A DNA stretch of 64,000 nucleotides from [Phialemoniopsis] sp. UDSM-2020 (Eukaryota > Ascomycota > Sordariomycetes > Thyridiales > Thyridiaceae). The stretch spans positions 806,001 through 870,000 of the forward strand of contig JAEILZ010000005.1 of the NCBI GenBank assembly GCA_018873225.1, in the 5' to 3' direction. Of the stretch, positions 30,081 through 42,300 are shown piece by piece. Position numbers and translations under genes: made by a program. Every line of letters starts with the position of its first letter. Positions within the stretch are counted from its first letter, which is position 1. The notes under the pieces were generated by a model. It was not told the origin of the DNA, made no database searches, and saw only the letters and a program-made list of their open reading frames with translations.

Positions 30081-31706
30081 ATGACCATCACCGAACTGCA
30101 TCCTGAAGCCGTGCCAGGCACCGTTCACCTTGTTGAGTTGGCCGACTCGACAGGTGGAGGTGCCGTAGAGCTCGTGCCACGGCCGAGCGGTGATCCCGAA
30201 GACCCCCTCAACTGGAGCCGCCGCCGCAAATACCTCGCCGTCGCCATGGTGCTGGTGTATACGTTTGGTACCGGCGTCCCTGGAACCATGCAGTACTCAG
30301 TCCTCGCCGATATTACGCGAGATACTGGCATCTCTACTGCTACCTTGGTCCAAGGGACAGGGCTTCAGTTCCTCTTCCTTGGGTGGGGATGTCTGGTTAC
30401 ACAACCCCTTGCCTTGACCTATGGCCGCCGCGGAGTCTACCTCATGTCTCTACTCTTTACGGTTCCGCTGATGGTCTGGACGGCGTACTCCCGAACCGAA
30501 GGAGAGTGGTACGCCCACCGCATCCTCATTGGTATCATTACGACTCCGATCGAGGCACTTCCCGAAGTGAGCATCCCTGACGTCTTTTTTGCCCACGAGA
30601 GAGGAGCGTGGATGAGCCTGTACGTGTTTGCCTTGTTCGGCTCCAACTTTGTGGCGCCCCTCGTCGCAGGCTTCTTTGCCGAAGCCTACGGGTGGCGCTG
30701 GACTATGAACTTCGGGGCAATCATCGCCGCATTCGCCTGTGTGATTGTCTTCTTCTTCATGGAAGAAACAATGTACTTCCGACCGACTCTGGAGGGCCTC
30801 GAGGAGGAGACCGAAGTCGCGCCAAAGAGTGAGCCTGTGACGGTTCCATCGGATAATGGCGCAAAGAAAGTGGAAAGCGGCAACCGACGGGGCACATCGG
30901 TGGTCAATGGCGCCGTCTTCCCTCGTCGCCGCAGCTATGCCCAAAGGCTCTGGCCGTTTTCCAATATGGAGGGCCGTCCATCCACAGCCACCATGTTCCA
31001 GACGATGATCCTTCCACTTCCAGTCATCCTACAATTTCCGAACATTGCTTGGGCTGGTCTCATATACGGCATCTGTCTCTCGTGGTACAACGTGCTGAAC
31101 GCGACAACCTCTCCGATCCTGAGCGCTCCGCCTTACAACTGGTCGACGAGTCAAGTCGGACTTATATACCTTGGCCCCATCATTGGTGCCGCCCTGGGCT
31201 GTGTCTGGTCCGGAGTTATCGCCGATCGCCTCACACTCATACTAGCTCGTCGCAATCGTGGTATTCGGGAGCCAGAGCAGAGACTCTGGCCTTTGGCTCT
31301 TTCCGCCGTCCTCTCATGCGCGGGCCTCATCATCTGGGGCGTGGGCGCACAGCACAACGTCAGCTGGTCAGGTTTGGCGATCGGTCTCGGAGTTCTCACT
31401 TTCGGTGTTGTTACCGGCGGCTCTATTGCCTTGTCGTATAACGTCGACTGCTTCAAAGACATCAGCGGCATGTCCACAACCTCTGTCATCATCATTCGAA
31501 ATACCCTCGGCTTTGCGGTCTCGTATGGTATCACGCCCTGGTACACCAACATGGGCCTTCAGAATTGCTTCATCATGGCTGGGTTCTTGTCTCTGGGTTG
31601 CACGAGCACCTTCCTGGTCATGATTTGGAAGGGCAAGGCTCTTAGGCGCCACAGTGCTGCACGCTACTGGCACTTGGCTCAGAAAGGCATTAACCTACCA
31701 GAGTAA
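30081..31706 (+). CDS. MFS transporter, DHA1-like (12 TM), 541 aa
   Basis: Intronless. The cytosolic N-terminus ends in DPEDPLNWSRRRKY, the hallmark lead-in of fungal DHA1-type drug:H+ antiporters. Twelve hydrophobic segments follow in two halves separated by a charged loop (about residues 240-300, ETEVAPKSEPVTVPSDNGAK). The A-like motif sits after TM2 (TYGRRGVYL). The C-terminal cytosolic tail is the family-typical HSAARYWHLAQ. It sits in the plasma membrane and exports or imports small organic solutes by proton exchange; the substrate is not readable from sequence. Its divergent partner is a D-aminopeptidase-like enzyme, with a regulator and an amidase beyond, which suggests uptake or efflux of an amide or peptide. 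Confidence 0.9.
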   Translation: MTITELHPEAVPGTVHLVELADSTGGGAVELVPRPSGDPEDPLNWSRRRKYLAVAMVLVYTFGTGVPGTMQYSVLADITRDTGISTATLVQGTGLQFLFLGWGCLVTQPLALTYGRRGVYLMSLLFTVPLMVWTAYSRTEGEWYAHRILIGIITTPIEALPEVSIPDVFFAHERGAWMSLYVFALFGSNFVAPLVAGFFAEAYGWRWTMNFGAIIAAFACVIVFFFMEETMYFRPTLEGLEEETEVAPKSEPVTVPSDNGAKKVESGNRRGTSVVNGAVFPRRRSYAQRLWPFSNMEGRPSTATMFQTMILPLPVILQFPNIAWAGLIYGICLSWYNVLNATTSPILSAPPYNWSTSQVGLIYLGPIIGAALGCVWSGVIADRLTLILARRNRGIREPEQRLWPLALSAVLSCAGLIIWGVGAQHNVSWSGLAIGLGVLTFGVVTGGSIALSYNVDCFKDISGMSTTSVIIIRNTLGFAVSYGITPWYTNMGLQNCFIMAGFLSLGCTSTFLVMIWKGKALRRHSAARYWHLAQKGINLPE

Positions 31707-31825
31707 GACACGCATTCCTAATGACACAACGCTGGCATGGTGTGCCGTCAGCAAGACACAAGTTCAAGGATATATCACACCAGCTCTGCCGTGAATAATT
31801 TTTACTTTAGCATACAGATAGTAGT

Positions 31826-33431
31826 TCAACAGGGGTCGATCTCTCCTAGATGTGGACTCGACCATAGAGAAGCGTCCGCGGAAATGTATGATCTTTCGTG
31901 TCTGGCACTCCAGACACCCTCCAATTCAATCAGAATTCTTTGGTTTTCTCCATATCCCATGCGATGTCTCGTGTAGGCAAGGACGTCTCTTATCAGCATG
32001 ATGTCCTCGTCGGTGTTGACAGCATAACCAAAGATCAGCATTGGCCAAGTTCCCAGATAGCACCTGCTCCAAGTTTCAGAGGCCCCTGGTTGCCGTAGTA
32101 TGGAGAGGGCTCGATGGACCTGCCATCGGTATGCTCCATCTGCGTATTGAGCCTCAGTCTGAGACGATTCGAGAACCCAGTCAAGAAATAAGGAAGATGC
32201 AAGGATATATAGAGACAGCGTGTCGGTGAAGAAGCTCGTTGCTTCCAAAGAACAACTATCTCGTGTGAAATCGTTGAGAACTTTTGCTTCCCAGTCTCGC
32301 ATTTCTGCTTTCAATCGCGTGGCGTCCCGTTCTTCTCCTCCGCTCTGAAGTGCCGTGTTGAAGTCAATGATGTCCAGGATCAAGCGGTATAGCAAGTGCG
32401 TGCCTCCAAGGATGGGACTAGTATCAGCAGATAGCGAATAGCTATCATTCGCAGATCCGAGCATGACCTGCATCCGAAGTAAGAACCGAGAGTCAGTGCA
32501 GAAGTCCGGGGCGAATGGTCTTCTCGTAGCCAGGAGGAAAACGTGATAGAGCACGCTCTCTGCAATGAAGTGGTCGAATGTCCGCTGTAGGCAAGGCTGA
32601 TGTGATGCTCGATCGTACTTCAAATCAAGTAGCTTTATCGCGCCAGTGACGTGCCGTCTAGGGTCAACTGTGGCATCGAGTCCCCATACCTGCGAAGTCA
32701 TGTATTAGTAATGCAACCTAAAGCCACTTGGTCAGCAGCAAGGGGTTCCCATACGTCGTGCAGGTACAAGTAGACCACAGTTGTAACGAGGGTATCAGAG
32801 GGAATCTCATGGGACAGAGATAGGTCGTGCATTTCCTGATTTGCGTGCGACACAGCCCGAGCGTAGTAGGCAAGGGCAACTCTTTCGTAGTGTCTGTCAC
32901 TGGAAAGTGTGTATTTATTCGCGGCACACGCTGCGAGAACGGCACACTTAACGCCTAGTGACTGTGCCATCATCCCCATCAACTCGGACTGATACTCTTC
33001 AAGATGAGTCTTGTTCCATGTTGGTAAAACGAGAACAGAGATAAAGTCGTTGAGGAAATGGTAAGTAAGCTCCACTTCATCATTGCATTCCACTCCAGGA
33101 AAGCCTAGGTCGTTGATAAAGGTGAAGTTGCCGATCCAGCATGATTCGGTATCAAGAGTGCATGGGTTAAAACCGTCGCCGCCGCCAGCCGCAGGAAATC
33201 GGTTCCGGCCACTCTTTGGCAGGTTTCGTCGATCGCAGAGATCATGCGAGACAGGCCAAGTGCATTCATGTCCGAGACTGGAGCAGTTCTGACAGCACGG
33301 CCTCTCTTCCCCGCACTTCACTCTTCGTCTTCTACCTATGCCGGGGTTCAGTAAAACGTAGATAAGGGAGGAAGAGGACTCTAATCACAGGTAAAACACC
33401 CCGTTTTAGTACGTAGCCTTGCTTTTCCCAT
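31826..33431 (-). CDS. Zn2Cys6 transcription factor with fungal-specific domain, 495 aa
   Basis: Three exons: 33431-33389, 33335-32755 and 32689-31826 (1488 nt). The first intron splits the zinc cluster, and splicing restores TGCFTCRRRRVKCGEERPC then CQNC and GHEC: the C-x2-C-x6-C-x6-C-x2-C-x6-C binuclear cluster. The rest matches the fungal_trans_2 type (YERVALAYYARAV, VVYLYLHDVWG, VDPRRHVTGAIKLLDLK). The start MGKARLRTKTGC is the family's usual short N-terminus. A nuclear DNA-binding regulator, probably local: it lies between the MFS transporter (convergent, 119 bp between stop codons) and the amidase (upstream, same strand). Confidence 0.9.
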
Positions 33432-33860
33432 GATATCTGACGTATGTAGTCTGCGCGACTGCTGATGAGTGGCATGGAGAGTGCTGCTCAATTTGGGCGG
33501 ACAGTGGCTAGCAGACAATGAAGCTGGGCAGTAGGGAAGCGGAATTACTGGCTTATCAATGGCCCTGACCAAGGGCGGGGACAAGGGAAGTCGGGGAAAT
33601 GGAGGCAAGCGCATCAAGATAAGAGCCAAGAACGTGCGCCCATGAACCCGACTAAAAGACTAAGAATGCCCCTAGACCAGACATCCTGTACAAGTTGGGT
33701 TAGACTCAACAGGTGGTCGAGCTTGGTATTCAACATGGATATCCGCATCAACTGACAACTTCAACGGGTCGATCACAGTGGTAAATAGAGGGTTAATACT
33801 CAAGCTCATACAAATCTACCTCGATCTCGACCTCAGAATTACTTCCCGAAATTTGACAAA
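33432..33860. other. Promoter region of the Zn2Cys6 gene
   Basis: About 430 bp between the amidase stop and the regulator start. No supported coding sequence; open frames in it are GC-poor and lack motifs. Confidence 0.6.
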
Positions 33861-35744
33861 TTAAAGTCTTTGCTCCTGAACAATCCTTGAAACCAAGTCG
33901 GTCGCAGCTACCGTCTCTTCGTCGCAGAAGTGCTTCCCTACCAGTTGCAACGCAATAGGCGCTCCCGCGAATGTCTCTGGGACGTCTTCCCATAGTTCGA
34001 TCAGTTTAGTACATGTAGTACGTAAGCCATGATGATGACTTGACTTACAAGCTTCATATTCGCGTTTGTCCTTTGCCGAACGAGGCTCGTAGTCATTCTC
34101 CACGACGTCTATTTCCGGGTCGACCTTCAAACCCGTAGGGAAGGTAGTGCATGGTTGATCGAGGATGTTCCACACAGATGTGTACTGGAAGTATTCACAA
34201 GATGCCAATTCACTACCTGCCCCAATGAATGCGGGACAGAGGATGAAGTCGACACCGCGGTCCTTCATTATGCGATGGTACCTAATTCTCATCAACAACT
34301 AGTACTCAAGGCATGGCCAGAAGTGTGAACTCACGCGTCTCGGTAAGCATCTCGTTGGATGTTCAGTTCCCAGTTCTCTGGTATAGAGAGGGGCTCCGGC
34401 CTAGCTTCGCCGAAGATCCATTCCGTCAGAGGAGCAAGGGGCTCTCCACTCTCCGCTAAGATATCCCTTTGGGTCCGGGCAGCGTCGGGAAAGTAGAGGG
34501 CTGAAATGATATCCCAGCCTATCTGATGATCGTGGGGCTCGAAGTCGATGACCCTGATCCCAGACTTCTGGAGCTTCGATACAGCATATTTCAATGCGCG
34601 GGTAACCGGCGGGTGCGGATGAACGACCCTAGTCATCCCACGAGTTAGCTTGTGATACACCAATCGTAATTAGGTTGATCGTGTATCTCGCCCGTAATAC
34701 CCACCCATCATCCCATATGACGCCGATCGTAAGGTCCAAAGGTTGGAGCGGCGCGACTCTTTTCCAGGGCATCGGAACAAGCGAGACCTCCTCTTCCCAT
34801 GGCTCCTGATCCAGCAGTGCTCTTTGAAACAGATCTAGATCCGAAGCAGTATTTGCCAGTGGCGAAACAACAGCACGAATGCTCTCTTGGCCAAGGCCTG
34901 CCGCACAGATACCCTTGAAAGGGTTGCGCAAGGCGGTTGTACGAAGACCATACGCACCGCAAAATGCTGCTGGTACTCGGACGGAGCCTCCAATGTCGGT
35001 TCCAACCCCCATCACAGCACAGCGAAGTCCCAGTGACGCTCCCTCGCCGCCGCTTGAGCCGCCTGGTGACAGTCGACGGTTGAATGGGTTCAGTGTTGTA
35101 CCGTAGATATTGTTACTGCAATCGAGATGCTATGCAGAGTTAGCCTTCCGATCTGGATAATACGTTATAGGTATGCCAAAACAGGAATCACTCACCATCA
35201 CAGTCTGCGGCTCGTTCGTCCGTACATGAAATACTGCACCGGCCTCTCTCAAGAGATGAATGATCAGTGCATCATCAGAAGCAACATTGTCGGTCCAGGC
35301 AACATAACCTGCGTGGACGATGCGCCCCTTGAAAGGTATGTGTTCCTTAACAGATATAGGCAGGCCATGCAACGGCCCCTTCAACCTTCCAGTGGTTTGA
35401 AAGTGTTTGTCCAGTTCAGCAGCAGTGGCTAATGCGTCTTCCACCATAAACTCGGTAGCAAAGTTCACTAACTGATGGCCTATATGTGCACGCTTGAGAA
35501 ATGCTGTTGCAGTTTCGACGGCCGTCAGGCTTCCTGTCTGTATCTGATCGACCAGTTGGCTTCCATTACTGTTGGTAATGTCGAGCTCGCGAGGGGTGAG
35601 ACTATTGCAAATATTGACGAATGAAGACACGTCAAGCTGCGTTGCGGGAGGGAGTTTTTCTGGGGCGAGTAGCCATGCTGGATTCAAGGACGCTTGCAGG
35701 ATGGCTCGGCACTTTTCGGCCCTGACCTGCCAAGAGGTTGTCAT
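33861..35744 (-). CDS. Amidase-signature family hydrolase (acetamidase-like), 541 aa
   Basis: Five exons: 35744-35196, 35129-34705, 34628-34335, 34281-34049 and 33985-33861 (1626 nt). The Ser-cisSer-Lys triad is complete: Lys133 in GLPISVKEHIPFKG, the glycine-serine motif LSPGGSSGGEGASLGL (about 203-218), and the nucleophile Ser232 in GVGTDIGGSVRVPAAF. The C-terminal FAGAPIALQLVGKHFCDEE is the family's usual end. It hydrolyses carboxamides to acid and ammonia, so it can release nitrogen from amides. No signal peptide. The last acceptor is AAG rather than CAG, chosen because it restores the frame (EAY|VPETF). The context with a D-aminopeptidase-like enzyme, transporter and regulator suggests use of amide or peptide nitrogen. 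Confidence 0.92.
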
Positions 35745-36665
35745 GGCCTCTAAGAAGATTGCAACAGTAATTTAGCGTTAAGAGCAGGCTTATGAAAGAA
35801 GCGCACGTCATCGAAAGGGGTTGGGCGAGCGATGATAAGGTAGAAAACACTGTTTGATCCTTGTGTTCAGTTCATATCCTAGGTTTATATGTCCGATATT
35901 CCATTGCTCGGTCGAGCTCATACAACATCTTCTTCCAAGGAGAAAAGGTTTCTTTTGGGGAAAAGATGCCTTTGGCAAATCGTGTTCGTCGTAATTTGCG
36001 ATGACTGGACCATGATATGTTTCGCGTCGCAAATTGGTGTTATTGGCTGGTCTAGGAGGATGGGGCTCCCAGGCCCTTGGAGACGGGTCTCATTTTTCAC
36101 GGGGATTGGACCAGTTGCGCGGTGAACGAGGTGCATCGTGTTTGTCTATTCAAAGGGGTTACAAGATTCAAATTCTTGGGTACCCACAAACCCCTGTCTT
36201 GCTTGGCCTTCAATTGTAGGCCCTACTCGCTCAGGTGCTAAATATAATGATCCTCTCCCGGCATGCAAACAGCGGTATCTGCCCTTGGAAAAGTTAACGA
36301 GTTTCGCGATGGGACGAGATGATTCCTAACTGTGGGGAGAGTAAGCAAAGATCCGCTCCCCGCCCCAGCTTGGTGGAAACTTGGCAGTGAGATGAATGAT
36401 GGTGGAGATGGCTGGTGGTCCAAATATGGGCTGGATCGGCTTGATCTATCCCCCCCAGCTATCTGACGGCTCGGCCCTCGAATGGTATTGCCTTACGGGG
36501 TAGCCGGCGGCCCGGACAGAACACGTCATTAGCACCCGTGGACAGCTACAGTTGACATTATAAGGAGTCGTAGCCAGGTGCTCTTTTTAGAAAATTATTA
36601 ATTTGCGATGGACTTCTTTCACATGTAATTTGTATGTCAAGCCAATTGAATACAAAGCAGTAAAA
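35745..36665. other. Intergenic region between amidase and P450
   Basis: About 920 bp; promoters of both divergent genes. It contains a short remnant of a ketopantoate-reductase-like gene (36144-36222) and an AT-rich stretch near 36580-36660. No intact gene seen. Confidence 0.6.
36144..36222 (-). pseudogene. Remnant of ketopantoate-reductase C-terminus (copy 1)
   Basis: Read on the minus strand it encodes GLQLKAKQDRGLWVP, matching GLQLKVKEDRGLWVP at the end of the fragment at 38736-39074. The DNA similarity extends through the next ~30 bp to the AATAGACA just after the stop of copy 2. Many differences between the copies are transitions, several towards A/T in this copy. Only the tail of the gene is left. 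Confidence 0.7.
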
Positions 36666-38689
36666 ATGACGGCTTTACGCTTACTGGCGTTCATCGGACC
36701 TGAAAATGTCTGTTCTCTCGCCGTGGTGATGGGTCTTGTAAGCTCGCGACTCTCTACGTTGAGAAGATTGCAATAGCTGACCTGACAACAGGTGGCTCAC
36801 CTCTTCTACAAGGGGGCTGAACCCAGCGCCATCGGTTTCCTTGTCCAATCTGCGCTATTAAGCGTCTTCTTCTTCGCCTGGAGTAACTTTTCCACCGACT
36901 TTACGTTCTCACAGCTCAGGATCTGGGCTCCAATGACCGGAATCATTCTTTACCTCTGCACTCTTAGGTAAGGAGGAGAAGAATTTGAAGGGGGGTTAGA
37001 TTGATATCATGCTGATGCCCCATAGTGCCTCCATCGCATTCTACCGTCTCTGTCTCCATCCTCTTCGAAGATTCCCAGGTCAAAAGCTACGAGCCCTTAC
37101 GAAGATAAGACATTTCATCGATGCCAACCGCGGAATTACCCATCATGTTATGATAAAGCAACATCAGGATTTGGGCGATTTTATCCGGATAGGCCCCAAT
37201 GAAGTCTCTATTGCCGATCCGGAGTTTATTCCGATTATTCATGGCAACAGGTCAAGGTTCCCCAAGGGCCCGTGGTACCAGGACATGAGCTTGGAAACAG
37301 AGTCGCTTCTCGAGATTCGCGATTTCGAGAAGCATAAGACTCGGCGCAAAGTCTGGGATGAGGTATTCACCCCCAGAGCTCTTAGAGTGTATGAAGGCCA
37401 CATCTTAGACATTTTGGAAGGACTGGTGAAGCAATTTCAAAAAGCCGCTGAAACAGGGGAATTGATGGATATCTCTTTGTGGACCGAGCGTCTCTTGGTC
37501 GATATCACTGGAAAGATTGCCTTTGTAAGTTCTTCCGCGATTCGTCCCTGAGTTTGCCCTCGGCAACTCCGGGCGGGAGCTGCCATGATGTGAAGCTGAT
37601 GATGGTAGCACGTCGATTTCCACGCCGTTCAAAACGGAAAGGGACACTTCTATGTGGACTTCATCCATGGAACATTGCAGCACGTTGCCTCTCTGGCCGA
37701 GATATCTTGGGTGAAGCCGCTTCTTGCCTACTTGCCCCTCAAAAAGAGCACGGCCGCAAAGTTCAAGAAGTTCATGGAATTCAGTGAAGAAAAGCTCAGG
37801 GAACGGATGGCGCAAGGGTCCGCTGAAATCGATGTCATTGGTTTCTTGATGAGGGCTGGTGAACGGAACCCAGACTACAAATTGAGCACAGAGGCCCTGG
37901 GTGCAGAAACCCATTTGGTGATCGGTGCTGGCAGCGACACAACGAGCATTGCTATCACGTGTGTATCCCTCTCCCTACTTCGCCCCTTCACGTATATCAT
38001 AACACAGACTGAGACCTTCTCTAGTTCTGCCATGTACTGGCTACTGCTCAATAAGGGGGCTTTTCAGAAGCTACGGCAGGAGTGCCGGACCATTTTTGAG
38101 CCCGATGAGCCATTCGAGCCTGCACGACTCGGGGATTGGAATCGAGCACCGTATTTGAACGCTTGCATTAATGAAGCACTACGCCTCCTGCCCTCTGGCC
38201 CAAATGGCATGCAGAGAGTGGTTAACACACCAGGCGGAATGGCGACCCCGCTCGGGATCAAGATCCCCGAGGGCACGAAGGTAAGTGTACCCATCTGGAC
38301 AGTACAACATGACCCTCGGAACTTCGAAAGACCATGGGACTTTATTCCAGAACGGTGGATCGAGGGCTCTGGGTTCAAGGGAGCCCACAATCCGACAGCA
38401 TTCATGCCCTTTGCCCTCGGCGCGTATTCTTGCCTCGGAAAACCACTGGCCCTGCTCCAGATCCGGCTGTTCCTGTATAAGTATGTTTGACCTTGGCGTA
38501 GTGTTCCTCCATGCAATGGAGACGACTTTTTGCAGTCTGGCTAACGATCCATGCCGCAGACTTATACCAATGTTCGACTTTGAACTTACCCCGGGCTTCG
38601 ACAGAAGAGCCTTTATAGAAGACACCAGAGCATTCTTAGGGTTAACAAAGCCACCATTAGTAGTCAGTGTATCCACTGTTTCAGAATGA
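36666..38689 (+). CDS. Cytochrome P450 monooxygenase, 560 aa
   Basis: Six exons: 36666-36737, 36792-36967, 37026-37524, 37609-37958, 38025-38480 and 38560-38689 (1683 nt). Several N-terminal hydrophobic segments (SLAVVMGL|VAHLFY; LLSVFFFAWSNF; MTGIILYLCTL) anchor it in the ER. The hinge FYRLCLHPLRRFPGQ follows, then the I-helix VIGAGSDTTS, the K-helix NEALRLLP (ExxR), the PERW motif and the heme loop FALGAYSCLGKPLALL with its cysteine ligand. All core motifs are intact, so it should be an active monooxygenase; the substrate is unknown. The weakest junction is AF|HVDFHAVQNGKGH (84-nt intron), where Gly would be expected in place of His. The gene is flanked on both sides by remnants of the same other gene. 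Confidence 0.9.
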
Positions 38690-39382
38690 AAGAGTTAGTT
38701 GTCAGGAAATCAAGTATGATTTCGTCGCGATATGTCTATTGAAAGCGGTTACCAGGCTCGAATCTGGGTACCCACAAGCCCCGATCCTCTTTGACCTTCA
38801 ACTGTAGACCCTTCATGATGCCATACACAATCCGTAGTGTTGGGGCCGAAACACCGAGCCTCTCAGCCACGCGCAACGGCTCACCCACCAAAATTTCAAT
38901 TTCCATCAGGTTACCCTTCTCCAGATCCTGACACATGCTCGGCTTGAACGCTGTGTCGTTGGGGTCCTGGTGCATGACAGCATCTACCAAGTCACGCGGA
39001 AGTATAACCCCGTCAGCCTTGGCAATAGCGCGCACCTCCTTGATAATGGGTAACACCAAATTTGGTGGAATCAAACATTACGGTCTTGGGCGACAGGGAA
39101 GCAAGTACGGAATTGATGACTATCTGCGCATCCAGACTGTTGTGACAGGTAATGTCAATGGCGTACACCAAGCGCATATATGATATCCTGATTGTGTGTT
39201 CATTGCTCCCTCCACAGCTTTATGACGGGCCGGCTATGATCATACTATGATCATGTTTCGAATGATCAAGACTTGTGGCGTGGTTGTGTCTTCAGGTGCA
39301 AGGCAGAAAGAGTATCTCAGAATAGGTATCTACAATTCAAATACAAACTATGTAACCACCACTGCATAATGTCCCATAGAGC
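38690..39382. other. Intergenic region containing a gene remnant
   Basis: Apart from the ketopantoate-reductase fragment (38736-39074) no coding sequence is supported. The part next to 39382 is the 3' side of the kinase-ankyrin gene. Confidence 0.6.
38736..39074 (-). pseudogene. C-terminal fragment of a 2-dehydropantoate 2-reductase-like gene (copy 2)
   Basis: About 110 codons match the helical C-terminal domain of the ApbA/PanE family: [17 protein letters not shown], then [31 protein letters not shown] and APTLRIVYGIMKGLQLK. The whole NAD(P)-binding half is missing, no ATG opens the frame, and an in-frame TAA lies directly upstream (39080-39078). It is therefore a truncated gene. Intact members reduce ketopantoate or similar 2-keto acids with NADPH. 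The end of this fragment is repeated at 36144-36222 in the same orientation. Confidence 0.85.
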
Positions 39383-42300
39383 TCACCCAGAGAAGGAATA
39401 AGGGCGAGGTCTACGCTCGTTGATAGCGAGGAAGGGCCTTGGTTGCGCCTCCTGCTCCCCATATGACCTGGCTCGGCCTCTCCTAGTACCCTGCTCCGGA
39501 ACGCCGAGGTGCCGACTCGACGGATGATCATCGACCTCTTCCTTTCTCCTGGAGTTAGGCTCAGGAGAAGGCCGACTAGGCGGAGAAGCGACCCTTGCAC
39601 CGGTCAGCCGCTCGGGACGTCGCCCATCCAAAGCCTCTCGTGAGCTAGACCGAGTGCTGTCCTTCTCAGCATCTCGCTGCCTACCCGTACTCTTCTGCTG
39701 CATCTCTTGTTCTCCATCTTGCTTACAGAGCATACTAATAATGGCTTTGACCGGATAGAGGGTGTCGCGGAGGCGACCAATGAGGTCGAGTGGCGCGCCA
39801 GCATTGAGCGCGGCCACCAAGACGGCAACGCCACGACGGCCCTTCCAGTTTCCGGACATCCGCGACGCCGTAGCCGCCTTGCGTAGTACAGCCGATAGCA
39901 CCTTGGACTTGCTCATCGTCCCCCAGGTTGTAACGTCTGACGACGTCTCGGAGTGGTCGTCGCTTTCCAGTGATGGCGAGTGCGCCCGAATTCGTCTATC
40001 GAGGCCAGTTCTTTCTTCCTCGTCTTCATCTCCTGGGCGGTAGGTCAGAAGATGTTGTGTATGGATCTTGCGCACATCGTAGCGGTTGAGCAGAGCCTGA
40101 ATCTCGGAGTCCTTGAGCTCCGCAGCCAGGTCGGTGATCTCGGTCCAATCTTCGGAAAGCCACGCCCCGTGCTCGAGGAGCATCTCAGTGATGGCGTAAT
40201 CGCCATGCGCAACGCCCTGATACAGCGCGCCGACGTGAATGTTGTCGCGCGCAAAGACATTGGCATCGTAGTGCAGCAGGAGCTTCATGATGGTCTTGCG
40301 GCTGCCGTACGCGGCGGCGATGAGCGGCGTGCCGTATTGTCCGCCCGACGCGTTGATCTTGGCGCCGTGCTCGAGTAGCAGCCTGACCATGTCCTCGCCA
40401 CCCACCGACACGGCGGCGTGCAGCGGGTAGCCGTAGTAACGGCAGGCGGCGTTGGGATCGAAGCCGTTCTTGAGGAGAACAGCCAGGTCCTGGAAGCTGC
40501 CGGCCGTGATGGGGGCGCAGAGGTAGTCGCCGACCAGGGCGAAGGACATCTTCATTGTCGTGGCCAGCGCCTGCTCTTGTTCTTTCCACGATGCGTCTTC
40601 GCCGGCGAGCGACTGCATCAGCGGGCTGCGAAGGAACCTGTCCTCGCTCCACAGACCGCTTAGATCGTGCTTCCCCTGATCCCAGACGTAGGTCTGCGCT
40701 CGCACAAGCCGTGTTTCTCCCGTAACAAGTTCCACGTCTACGTCAACGGTCTCGCGCCGAAAATAGCTGGTCCTGTTTCTCTCGAGTCGAGTTGCCAATT
40801 CATCGTCGTCACTCGGCGGCTTCATCTTTCGGGCTGTTTTGCGATCGTTGCAGAGCAGCAAATCGAGGTACCGTAGGGCGTCCGCCCGTACTCCTAGCAC
40901 GAGGAAGCCGGTCACCTTCCCAGCCGTCTCGATCTCCACCGACTCGTTTCTTTCTTCCGCGTTGAGTTCGAGTATCCTCTTGGTCATGCGAGACTCCTGA
41001 ATGGCCGCAGCGTGATTGAGGCCGCGTGGCCACCATCGGTCGTACCCCTTCAACTCGGCAGGGGTCATAACCTCGGCCGCATGCTTGATGGAGACGTCTG
41101 ATTTGGCCCAGTCTGCGGAAGACGGGTGCAGTCGCCTCTTGAGGTCGCGAGAATACACACCCTCTGTTGATGCCGAGGCCACTGCGTGCAGGACGCTTGG
41201 GAACATGAGCCTCCCGTACACGAAAAGATTGGACTCGACAGGATTGAACAGGGCTGCAGCTGACAATTCGGCTTGAGAGAAGTGATTCGTTCCAGCAAGC
41301 ATGTACGATGGAGCTAGCGTCGCCGCAGGCAGAGGAAGGCTGTCTTCTTTCCGGAAAGGGGGCGGCTTGATCGGCTCTGGACTGATGAAGGTGTCGTCTT
41401 CGTCTACAGAGATGTCCGATTCACTCGGCATCGGGCGAATGTCCTCTGGGAGTCCTGAAAATCGAACAAAACGTTTTGATGTAGTCTCTTTCTCTTCAGG
41501 CTCTCTGGAGACAACGGGTGTCTCATTTGTATCCGTGATTCGTATGAGTGGAGCGCTTCCCTCAGCAGCCTCGGCGCTCTCGGTGAGCTGTTTACTCACG
41601 GGTGCTACCGTAGGTGCCTCTGAAGATTCTTCTACAGGCGACCGTTCTGGCAAATGCAACAACTCAGCTGTGACCGGAAGGTTTACCTCTGGCTGGGGAA
41701 AGTCGATATCAACGCTGGTTAACGTAGTCTCCTGGTGAGCTCTGGCCTCAGCCAGGCTCTTAGCGCTTTGTGTCAGAGAGAGCCCATCAGGTAGCGAACA
41801 ATAAGGGCAGATGTAATTGCATGCTCCATTGTAGTCAATCACCTTGCCACGAATCTGAGCCGCGGACGGACGGTCCTCCTGGCGGTCGACGAGCAGCTCC
41901 GAGACAAGGGTTAATGGCAGTGCTTCATCGCCAGTGCCGCTTCTCTCGAGCTTTGCTAACCAAAGCCTGCGGGCGGCTGGGTTTGCGTATATCGCATCGG
42001 ACCTCATCGAACCGTTCTGGGCAAAGAAATCGTACATGTCGGCCTTGGAAAACTGGTGCAGAACAGTGGCCATCTCGAGAAACACGCAGCCTAGGGACCA
42101 AATGTCACTCGCCGTGTTCCTCGCCTGTATCGCGCATCAGTGAAAAGATTTCCTTGCGAAGAGTTCGCTGTTTACTCACTCCAGTCTCGAGAGTCTCAGG
42201 CGCGCAGTATCGAGGCGTGAAGCCATGGTGCTTGCCTTGTGTGGTGCTTTCGTCCTCGGTACCCCAGGCTCGCGAGGTCCCAAAGTCGCTCAGGTAGACT

